A DNA stretch of 5,679 bases, from the NCBI GenBank assembly GCA_038228615.1, contig JBBRPC010000251.1, forward strand, positions 1 to 5,679, in the 5' to 3' direction. Shown here in pieces: positions 1-5,618 of this stretch. The notes below the pieces were generated by a model. That model made no database searches, was not told where the DNA came from, and was given only the letters and a program-made list of their open reading frames with translations. Within the stretch, counting starts at the first letter, position 1. Every line of letters begins with the position of its first letter. Origin of the DNA: F1-120-MAGs023 sp038228615. Its GTDB lineage: Bacteria; Actinomycetota; Acidimicrobiia; IMCC26256; PALSA-610. The translations under genes were made by a program, and so were the position numbers.

Positions 1-1113
1 GGCTTCGGTGAGGTCGACCTTTTTGTCGGCGAGCTCTTTGAACCGAATGAACGCCCCATTGAGCGCGTCGCCTTGCACGCGAATTCCCATCTTCTCCAGA
101 GTGTCTGCGAAGGCGTGACGTCCACTGTGTTTCCCGAGCACGATTTGCGCGGCTTCCTGTCCGACGGCAGACGCATCCATGATTTCGTACGTGTTCTTGT
201 CGGCGAGCACACCGTGCTGATGGATTCCGGCCTCATGCGCAAACGCATTGCGACCAACGACAGCTTTGTTGTGTTGCACGGCGTAGCCGGTCAAGCGAGC
301 GACGAGTCGCGACGTGCGAGCCAGCTCGTCTGTTTTGGTGGACGTGTCGAGACCAACGAAGTAGTCGGATCGAGTTTTGATGGCCATCACAACTTCTTCG
401 AGCGCCGCATTGCCAGCGCGCTCACCTAGGCCATTGATCGCGCATTCAATCTGACGCGCACCATTGGTTACCCCTGCCAAGGAATTCGCGACCGCGAGAC
501 CTAGATCGTTGTGACAATGCGTGCTGACGACGAAGTCACCCTTGACGTTCTCGATGACATATTTGATGAGTAGCCCGTATCCTTCCGGCACCGCAAACCC
601 GACGGTGTCCGGGATATTGAGCGTCGTGGCACCATTGTCGATTGCAAGCTGGCAGACCTCAACCATGAAGTCAGGATCACTGCGATACCCGTCTTCGGGA
701 GAAAACTCCACATCTGCGGTGTAGCCACGTGCTCTCGCGACGCCAGCCGCAGCCTCGGCCTTCACTTGATCGGGCGTCATTCGCAATTTCTTTTCCATGT
801 GGATCTTGGACGTCGCGATGAACACATGGATACGGCTGCGCTCGGCATGACGGACTGCCTCCCACGCACGGTCGACGTCTTTAAACGCGGTGCGCGACAA
901 ACCGCAAATGATTGGGCCGCGCACCGCCTTTGCGATCGCCTCCACCGATTCAAAATCGCCATCGCTCGCGATTGGGAAGCCAGCTTCAATCACGTCGACG
1001 CCGAGGCGGGCGAGTTGTTCGGCAATTTCAAGTTTCTCAGTGACGTCGAGCGAGATTCCTGGGCTCTGCTCGCCATCACGCAGAGTTGTGTCGAAGATCA
1101 GGACTTGATCCAT
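1..1113 (-). CDS. leuA: 2-isopropylmalate synthase, C-terminus cut by window edge
   Basis: Condenses acetyl-CoA with 2-ketoisovalerate to 2-isopropylmalate, the committed step of leucine synthesis in the cytoplasm. I translated it directly: 371 codons stay open to base 1, so the gene runs off the left edge. It opens MDQVLIFDTTLRDGEQSPG, the HMGL-like TIM-barrel signature with R12 and D13. THCHND supplies metal ligands H199 and H201, and GLGERAGN supplies N235. HEAGIHQHG (about 294-302) and LGKHSGRHAF (about 326-335) follow in the linker region. Full-length short-type LeuA is usually about 510-530 residues, so the C-terminal leucine-binding regulatory domain is missing from view and feedback control cannot be judged. 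The start is set by GAAAGG eight bases upstream and by the family's usual N-terminus. This is the short LeuA type, not the long mycobacterial type. A homocitrate or citramalate synthase is less likely, given the sequence and the leucine attenuator upstream. Confidence 0.95.
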   Translation of the reverse strand, partial: MDQVLIFDTTLRDGEQSPGISLDVTEKLEIAEQLARLGVDVIEAGFPIASDGDFESVEAIAKAVRGPIICGLSRTAFKDVDRAWEAVRHAERSRIHVFIATSKIHMEKKLRMTPDQVKAEAAAGVARARGYTADVEFSPEDGYRSDPDFMVEVCQLAIDNGATTLNIPDTVGFAVPEGYGLLIKYVIENVKGDFVVSTHCHNDLGLAVANSLAGVTNGARQIECAINGLGERAGNAALEEVVMAIKTRSDYFVGLDTSTKTDELARTSRLVARLTGYAVQHNKAVVGRNAFAHEAGIHQHGVLADKNTYEIMDASAVGQEAAQIVLGKHSGRHAFADTLEKMGIRVQGDALNGAFIRFKELADKKVDLTEA

Positions 1114-1121
1114 GTTGATCG

Positions 1122-1127
1122 CCTTTC
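1122..1127 (-). promoter_or_regulatory. Shine-Dalgarno of leuA
   Basis: GAAAGG lies eight bases before the ATG at 1113. It lies about 90 bases beyond the terminator, so leuA translation starts independently of the leader peptide. Confidence 0.7.
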
Positions 1128-1216
1128 GAAGATTCCCAGTTGGGCGGGAGTGGAGTGGGCTGAGGTGCTGGCACCATTGGGGCTGACACGCAAACCCGAG
1201 ACTGCGTGCGGGCAAC

Positions 1217-1249
1217 AAAAAACGCCCCTGCCGTAAAGGCGGGAGCGTT
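1217..1249 (-). terminator. Intrinsic terminator (attenuator) before leuA
   Basis: The 5' arm AACGCTCCCGCC (1249-1238) pairs with the 3' arm GGCAGGGGCGTT (1232-1221) around the 5-base loop TTTAC. Of 12 positions, 10 are Watson-Crick, one is G-U and one is a C-A mismatch. Six T's (1222-1217) follow the GC-rich stem. It sits between the leader peptide and leuA on the coding strand, so it would stop transcription before leuA unless antitermination occurs. That position makes it an attenuator, not just the end of the serA transcript. Confidence 0.88.
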
Positions 1250-1251
1250 AT

Positions 1252-1279
1252 CCGCGAGCACCAAGAGGGGCGCCCGCGG
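1252..1279 (-). promoter_or_regulatory. Leader RNA hairpin directly after the leader-peptide stop
   Basis: CCGCGGGCGCC (1279-1269) pairs over all 11 positions, two of them G-U, with GGTGCTCGCGG (1262-1252) around the loop CCTCTT. It begins on the base after the leader peptide's TAG, so a ribosome stalled on the Leu codons or resting at the stop would cover its 5' arm. It is the natural candidate for the upstream stem that competes with the terminator in a ribosome-controlled attenuator. The exact competing pairing is inferred. Confidence 0.75.
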
Positions 1280-1330
1280 CTACATAAGGAGGAGGCTGGT
1301 GTGCAGGGAAATGACGCGCTCGCTCGACAT
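1280..1330 (-). CDS. leuL: leuA leader peptide (16 aa, Leu-rich attenuator peptide)
   Basis: The reading frame encodes MSSERVISLHTSLLLM followed by TAG. Four of 16 residues are Leu, and three consecutive Leu codons (CTC CTC CTT, 1294-1286) sit two codons before the stop, where ribosome stalling would affect the hairpin that follows. The peptide probably has no function of its own; its translation should sense charged tRNA-Leu and set readthrough into leuA. There is no good Shine-Dalgarno, but a promoter-like pair of boxes places the transcript start about three bases before the ATG, so translation is probably leaderless. An in-frame GTG at 1342 overlaps the -10 box and is an unlikely start. 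The combination of Leu run, adjacent hairpin, terminator and downstream leuA makes this a confident call despite the size. The symbol follows enteric usage by function only. Confidence 0.85.
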   Translation of the reverse strand: MSSERVISLHTSLLLM

Positions 1331-1340
1331 AGTGATGCAC

Positions 1341-1369
1341 ACTGTATCGACCGCGACCCGCCAGTCCAA
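1341..1369 (-). promoter_or_regulatory. Promoter of the leader-leuA transcript
   Basis: TTGGAC (1369-1364) and TACAGT (1346-1341) are separated by 17 bases and resemble -35 and -10 boxes of the housekeeping sigma factor (TTGACA / TATAAT; the -10 fits the actinobacterial TAnnnT form). Transcription would begin near the A at 1333, giving a 5' UTR of about three bases before the leader ATG at 1330. The box match is moderate, but its placement before the leader peptide supports the call. Confidence 0.6.
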
Positions 1370-1388
1370 ACCTTTTTGGCAAACCTTT
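1367..1388 (-). repeat. 9-bp direct repeat upstream of the leader promoter
   Basis: AAAGGTTTG occurs twice at 1388-1380 and 1375-1367, with a period of 13 bases. The copy nearer leuA overlaps the -35 box by three bases. It could be a regulator site or a chance A/T-rich repeat. It lies between the serA stop and the leader promoter. Confidence 0.4.
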
Positions 1389-1403
1389 GACCTGCGAAGT
1401 CTG

Positions 1404-2993
1404 TCAGCCGAGTTCAATGGCCTTCGCGTCGATCACACCGTCGCATGCTCGGATCGCGTCGACAACGGTCGTTGGCACCGCGTCGGCGGTCGAGATCGCC
1501 ATCATCGCCGCCTCGCCGGAGGGGCTGCGACCCACATCCATGTCGTCGATATTTACTTCAGCGCGGCCGAGGATGCCCGCGACAGTTCCGATCATGCCTG
1601 GCACGTCGGCGTTGCGCACGACGAGCATGTGGGCCGACGGAGGTAGGTCGACGATGTGGTCGTCGAGACCGACGATGCGGGACGCGTCGTGTTTGCCGTA
1701 CAACGTTCCGGCGACATGCGTTGGTCGTCCACTAATGACGCCGCGCACGCTGATCAGATTCACATAATCCTGCGCACTTGCCGACTTCACTTCGCGTACC
1801 GCGACGCCACGTTCCTCGGCAAGCTGCGGCGCATTCACGAACGTCACTGGCTCCGACACCACTGGGCCGAGCACACCACGTAACACCGACAGTGTGAGCA
1901 CCCGACAATCGAAATCGGCAATCGCACCCTCGTATGTGATCTCCAACGTGGAGGGCGCACCACCACCGAGGCCCGTAAACAAACGTCCGAGTCGCTCGCT
2001 CAGCGCAAGGAATGGCCGCACCGTCTCAGCGGCTTCGCTCGCGGCGACATTCACGGCGAACGGGACGAACTCACCGCGCAGCGCCAGGACGAGTTGCTCA
2101 GCGATCGTAATTCCAGCCTTGTCTTGGGCTTCGACCGTCGACGCGCCGAGATGCGGGGTCACCACAACACTCGCAAGTTCGAAGAGCGGCGACTCGGTCA
2201 TCGGTTCTTTCGCAAACACATCGAGCGCCGCGCCGGCCACACGGCCCTCGCGTATCGCGTCGGCGAGTGCGGCTTCATCGACGATTCCACCGCGGGCAAC
2301 ATTTACGATCCGCAACGACGGCTTGGCGAGCCTCAGGATTTCCTCGCCGATCAGCCCGATGGTTTCAGGGGTTTTGACGGTGTGAATCGTCAAGAAATCA
2401 GATTCCGCCACGAGTTCTGCAAGCGTATCGACCAGCCGCACGCCGATCCGACGCGCCCGATCGGGGCTCACGTATGGATCGTAGGCAACCAAGGTCATGC
2501 CAAACGCAAGTGCGCGCTGTGAGACCAGGGTGCCAACGCGCCCAAGCCCGAGCACGCCGAGCGTCTTGCCGTACATCTCGACGCCTTCCCACTTGCTTCG
2601 GTTCCATTTCCCGCTCGTCAGATCACGATGCGCCTGAGGAACGTTGCGCGCGCTCGACAACAGCATCGCCATCGTATGTTCAGCCGTCGAAAGGATGTTG
2701 GACGTCGGTGCGTTCACGACCATGACACCGCGTTTGGTGGCTTCGGCAACATCGACGTTGTCGAGTCCGATTCCGGCACGCCCGACAGCAACAAGATCCG
2801 TTCCTGCAGCAAGCGTCGCCGCGTCAACCTGTGTCGCGGAACGGATGATCAGCGCACGGGCGCCTTTCACCTCTTGGAGTAGCGCCTCCGGCGACAAGCC
2901 GAGTTGCACGTCGACCTCAAAACCAGCAGCGCGCAGCTGGTCGAGCCCAGAAGCCGCAATCTCTTCAGTGACAAGGACGCGAGTAGTGCTCAT
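1404..2993 (-). CDS. serA: D-3-phosphoglycerate dehydrogenase, long ACT-domain type
   Basis: Oxidises 3-phosphoglycerate to 3-phosphohydroxypyruvate with NAD+, the first step of serine synthesis. The order is an N-terminal substrate domain, a Rossmann NAD domain with GLGRVG (G149, G151, G154) and the acidic D172 that favours NAD over NADP, then the D-2-hydroxyacid dehydrogenase catalytic set R234 (NVARGG), E263 (AKEP) and H281 (PHLG). An intervening domain (about 320-450) and a C-terminal ACT domain (about 456-529, with DVPGMIG at 463-469) complete it. At 529 residues it matches the mycobacterial long form, which carries that extra domain, rather than the roughly 410-residue E. coli form. The ATG overlaps the upstream aminotransferase stop as ATGA, with GGAG eight bases upstream, so the two are likely translationally coupled. 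ACT-domain positions D463 and N481 fit the serine site of the M. tuberculosis enzyme, but position 461 is Asn where I recall Tyr. The fold and role are certain; the regulation is not. Confidence 0.96.
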   Translation of the reverse strand: MSTTRVLVTEEIAASGLDQLRAAGFEVDVQLGLSPEALLQEVKGARALIIRSATQVDAATLAAGTDLVAVGRAGIGLDNVDVAEATKRGVMVVNAPTSNILSTAEHTMAMLLSSARNVPQAHRDLTSGKWNRSKWEGVEMYGKTLGVLGLGRVGTLVSQRALAFGMTLVAYDPYVSPDRARRIGVRLVDTLAELVAESDFLTIHTVKTPETIGLIGEEILRLAKPSLRIVNVARGGIVDEAALADAIREGRVAGAALDVFAKEPMTESPLFELASVVVTPHLGASTVEAQDKAGITIAEQLVLALRGEFVPFAVNVAASEAAETVRPFLALSERLGRLFTGLGGGAPSTLEITYEGAIADFDCRVLTLSVLRGVLGPVVSEPVTFVNAPQLAEERGVAVREVKSASAQDYVNLISVRGVISGRPTHVAGTLYGKHDASRIVGLDDHIVDLPPSAHMLVVRNADVPGMIGTVAGILGRAEVNIDDMDVGRSPSGEAAMMAISTADAVPTTVVDAIRACDGVIDAKAIELG

Positions 2994-4198
2994 TGTGCAG
3001 TCTCCAAAAGCTCGGCGATGCGGCGCACGCCCTCGCCAAGGTCGTCGTCACCGAGCGCGAACGACAAGCGGCAATGTCCAGGCGCTCCGAAGGCCTCACC
3101 CGGAACGATCGCGACGTTCGCGACTTCAAGGAACAATTCGCAGAGCTCCAACGTGTTCGTTGGCGTGCGGCCCGCGATTGTTTTGCCAAGCACACCATCA
3201 AAACCTGGGAAGCAATAAAACGCACCCTGCGGTTCCATACAGGTGACACCTGGAATGTTCGACAACATCGAATGCATCAACGCGCCGCGCCGCGCGAACG
3301 CTGAGCGCATTTCTGCCACCGCGGAGAGGTCGCCCGAAACTGCTGCCAACGCCGCGACTTGCATGATGTTCGCGACGTTGCTCGTGGAATGCGACTGGAG
3401 GTTGCTCGCAGCCTTGATGACATCGACCGGACCGATCATCCATCCGACCCGCCAACCCGTCATCGCGTAGGTCTTCGCGACCCCATTCAAAATGACACAT
3501 TGCGACAGGATTTCCGGGACAACGGCTGGCAGGGAAGTGAAATGGTGTTCGCCGAAGGTGAGATGCTCATAGATCTCGTCCGTGACGACCCAAATGCCAT
3601 GTTCCAACGCCCAACGCCCGATCGCCTCGACCTCGGCTGGCGGGTACACCGCGCCGGTCGGGTTCGAGGGAGACACGAAGAGCAGCACTTTCGTGCGAGG
3701 GCTCCGTGCCGCTTCGAGCTGCGCGATGCTGACCCGGAACCCACTCGATTCGTCGGTTGCGATCACGACAGGAACGCCACCACCCAGCGTGATCGCTTCC
3801 GGGTAGGTCGTCCAGTACGGCGCGAGGAGCAACACCTCATCGCCTGGGTTCAACAACGTTTGGAAGGTGTTGTAGACCGCTTGTTTGCCACCGTTGGTCA
3901 CGAGTACCTGAGCACTCTCAACACTCACACCGCTATCGCGTCGCGTTTTTTCTGCGATCGCCGCACGCAGCGCGGGGAGCCCCGGCGTTGGTGAATACCT
4001 GTGGTTCTTGGCATCGCTGCAAGCTGCGATCGCGGCAGCCACGATGTGCGGCGGCGTAGGAAAATCAGGTTCTCCCGCACCAAAGCCAATGACTGGCACG
4101 CCAGCGGCCTGCAGCGATTTGGCCTTCGCGTCGACGGCCAAGGTGGCCGACTCGTTGATCGCGCCAATCCGTTGTGAGATTCGTTCCATTGTCGTCAT
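2990..4198 (-). CDS. aspC: Class I PLP aminotransferase, aspartate (possibly prephenate) type
   Basis: A cytoplasmic, PLP-dependent fold-type I aminotransferase of 402 residues, the usual family length. It probably interconverts aspartate and 2-oxoglutarate with oxaloacetate and glutamate. It opens with the subgroup 1b pattern ATLAVDAKAKSL and GAGEPDFPTP (41-49 region). Visible active-site residues are W129 (PYWTTYPE), N179 (SNPTG), D207 and Y210 (TDEIY), the PLP lysine K242 (GVAKTYAMTGWR), R250 and R377 (CRLSF). K104 in NGGKQAVYN matches the lysine that handles the substrate side-chain carboxylate in Thermus-type enzymes. Members of this subgroup can also transaminate prephenate, so substrate choice is open. 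It is first in a pair with serA, whose start overlaps its stop, so use of phosphohydroxypyruvate is conceivable but unproven. No strong Shine-Dalgarno precedes 4198; an internal ATG at 4189 (MERISQRIG) is an alternative start. I see no frameshift or missing key residue. Confidence 0.9.
   Translation of the reverse strand: MTTMERISQRIGAINESATLAVDAKAKSLQAAGVPVIGFGAGEPDFPTPPHIVAAAIAACSDAKNHRYSPTPGLPALRAAIAEKTRRDSGVSVESAQVLVTNGGKQAVYNTFQTLLNPGDEVLLLAPYWTTYPEAITLGGGVPVVIATDESSGFRVSIAQLEAARSPRTKVLLFVSPSNPTGAVYPPAEVEAIGRWALEHGIWVVTDEIYEHLTFGEHHFTSLPAVVPEILSQCVILNGVAKTYAMTGWRVGWMIGPVDVIKAASNLQSHSTSNVANIMQVAALAAVSGDLSAVAEMRSAFARRGALMHSMLSNIPGVTCMEPQGAFYCFPGFDGVLGKTIAGRTPTNTLELCELFLEVANVAIVPGEAFGAPGHCRLSFALGDDDLGEGVRRIAELLETAQ
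3002..3005 (-). promoter_or_regulatory. Shine-Dalgarno of serA inside the aminotransferase gene
   Basis: GGAG lies eight bases before the serA ATG, within the last codons of the aminotransferase. Together with the ATGA stop-start overlap it fixes the serA start and supports translational coupling. Confidence 0.7.
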
Positions 4199-4292
4199 TT
4201 TCGCACTTCGGCACAGACCTGCTCCGATCGATTTCTTTTGACCCGGCCCATGCCGTGCTTCGAACGATGGGTTGACCTAACGTGGACGCCTC
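4199..4292. promoter_or_regulatory. Divergent intergenic region between aminotransferase and carboxypeptidase genes
   Basis: These 94 bases must hold promoters for both directions. Toward the plus-strand gene, TAACGT (4278-4283) fits a TAnnnT -10 box and would start RNA within about three bases of the ATG at 4293, a near-leaderless arrangement; no matching -35 box is evident. TTGACC occurs at 4238-4243 and 4272-4277 on the plus strand, 34 bases apart, but neither copy has a convincing -10 at normal spacing. For the minus-strand operon I could not identify a clear promoter. No small gene or strong hairpin was seen here. Confidence 0.35.
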
Positions 4293-5618
4293 ATGCTCCA
4301 ACAATTCCGCCGTTCGAGCGCCGCCATGATCCTGACCGTCGGCGCGGCTTTCCCAATGCTCGCCAGGGGAATCGTGATCGGCCCGGTTGCAGCCCCAGCA
4401 TCGGCCGCGCAATTGGCAGCACCAGAGCCGGCTGGCTGGATTCTTGTGGATGCCGGAACCGGCAACGTGCTCGATGGTCGCGACATCCATACCCAACGAC
4501 GCACGGCGTCGATGGTGAAGGTGATGACTGCACTCACAGCGCTCGACCATCTCCCAGACACCGCGCATATCACCGTCACCCAGACGGCAATCGACCACGG
4601 CATCTCAAACCGAGATCCGTCCGGCATGGCAGTTGGCCAATCCTGGTCGCTCAACGCAACACTCGGCGTGCTGCTCGTGATCTCCGCGAACGACGCTGCG
4701 TACGCACTCGCAAACGCGGTGACACCCAACGTCGCGGATTTTGGCGCTGCAGAATCCGAGACCGCCAAACGGCTCGGAATGAGCGAAAGCACGTTCAATG
4801 ATCCTGCCGGCCTCGACGACACCACCGCCGTCCGCGGCGGCCCCACCATGAGTCCGTTCGACGTGGCAATCAGCGTCCGCAACGCGCGCCACGTACCAAT
4901 CATCGCCAAATGGGCGGCGACGTCGACGTACTCATTCACCGACCCCAAAGGCTCCAAGCACACAATCTCCAACCACAACTTCATGCTTCCCGGTCTGAAG
5001 TTCGCCTACAACGGTGCCGACGGTTTCAAGACGGGTTTCACCAAGAACGCTGGCGGCACGCTCGTCGCCACCGCGACTCGCGCCGGTCGAACCCTGATCG
5101 CGGTTGTGATGCAAACCGCCGACACGTGGGGTTGGGCAGCGAAGAAACTCGACGAGGGATTCGCGATGCCGCTCGGGAGTGCAGGAACCGGTGAGCGGCT
5201 TCCGGCACTGGCGTATCGCTCAGTCTCGCAACGAATCGCGCAACAACATTCGTTCATCGCGCTAGCAGAACAACCAAGCGGAGCGAAACACGTCACGTCG
5301 AACACCGCTGCACCGACAAGCTACGTCGTGTCGACGACCACAAAGACCACACAAGCACCAGCGGCCGCGAGCAAGAGTTCAGGCGGCAATGGCACGCTCA
5401 CCGTCGTCATTGTCGTCGCGCTCCTCGGCGCGACGATGATCGCGCGTCGGGCACAGGTCAAACGCCAACGTACGCGTCGGCTCGCCAAACGACGTACCAC
5501 CCAGGCCGCGATGCGCAGAGGCTCGTTACCAGTAGTCGATGGCAAATATCGAGCTGGGATGCGCACCGGACCTCCGGTGCCAAGCAATGTTCGGGTTCGC
5601 AAAATGCGAGACGACTAG
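4293..5618 (+). CDS. D-alanyl-D-alanine carboxypeptidase (peptidase S11, low-molecular-mass PBP), membrane-anchored
   Basis: Trims the terminal D-Ala from peptidoglycan pentapeptides outside the cell, limiting cross-linking (DacB/DacC-like). All three penicillin-binding motifs are present and correctly ordered in the 441 residues: SMVK with nucleophile S73 and K76, SAN with S131 and N133, and KTG at 246-248. GWILVDAGTGNVL (48-60) precedes the first motif, as is typical of S11. The N-terminus has arginines at 6-7, a hydrophobic stretch and APASAAQ near 34-40, a likely signal peptide cleaved around residues 38-39. After the catalytic domain come a Ser/Thr/Ala-rich linker (about 330-366), one hydrophobic segment (about 367-384) and a strongly basic tail of about 55 residues that should face the cytoplasm. 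An in-frame TAA at 4278 leaves ATG 4293 as the first possible start; it lacks a good Shine-Dalgarno and may be leaderless. It is transcribed away from the amino-acid genes and is functionally unrelated to them. Confidence 0.93.
   Translation: MLQQFRRSSAAMILTVGAAFPMLARGIVIGPVAAPASAAQLAAPEPAGWILVDAGTGNVLDGRDIHTQRRTASMVKVMTALTALDHLPDTAHITVTQTAIDHGISNRDPSGMAVGQSWSLNATLGVLLVISANDAAYALANAVTPNVADFGAAESETAKRLGMSESTFNDPAGLDDTTAVRGGPTMSPFDVAISVRNARHVPIIAKWAATSTYSFTDPKGSKHTISNHNFMLPGLKFAYNGADGFKTGFTKNAGGTLVATATRAGRTLIAVVMQTADTWGWAAKKLDEGFAMPLGSAGTGERLPALAYRSVSQRIAQQHSFIALAEQPSGAKHVTSNTAAPTSYVVSTTTKTTQAPAAASKSSGGNGTLTVVIVVALLGATMIARRAQVKRQRTRRLAKRRTTQAAMRRGSLPVVDGKYRAGMRTGPPVPSNVRVRKMRDD

Noticed and set aside
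766..1236. A 156-codon plus-strand frame opposite leuA
   Set aside because: It is antisense to well-conserved leuA codons and shows no protein family signature, so it is a shadow frame of GC-rich coding DNA.
1076..1264. A 62-codon minus-strand frame crossing the terminator and entering leuA
   Set aside because: It starts at a TTG without a ribosome site, runs through the terminator stem and T tract, overlaps leuA in another frame and resembles no known protein.
1206..1646. A plus-strand frame spanning the serA-leuA spacer
   Set aside because: It is antisense to the leader peptide, the terminator and the serA ACT domain, and has no ribosome site or family resemblance.
3359..3994. A 211-codon plus-strand frame opposite the aminotransferase
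   Set aside because: The opposite strand encodes every expected active-site motif of the aminotransferase. This frame is Arg/His/Asp-rich with no recognisable domain.
4272..4277. TTGACC as a -35 box for the carboxypeptidase gene
   Set aside because: It ends 15 bases before the ATG, so a normally spaced -10 would fall inside the coding sequence.
4277..4984. A 235-codon minus-strand frame opposite the carboxypeptidase
   Set aside because: The plus strand carries SxxK, SxN and KTG in the right order. The antisense frame has no domain signature and starts inside a conserved gene.
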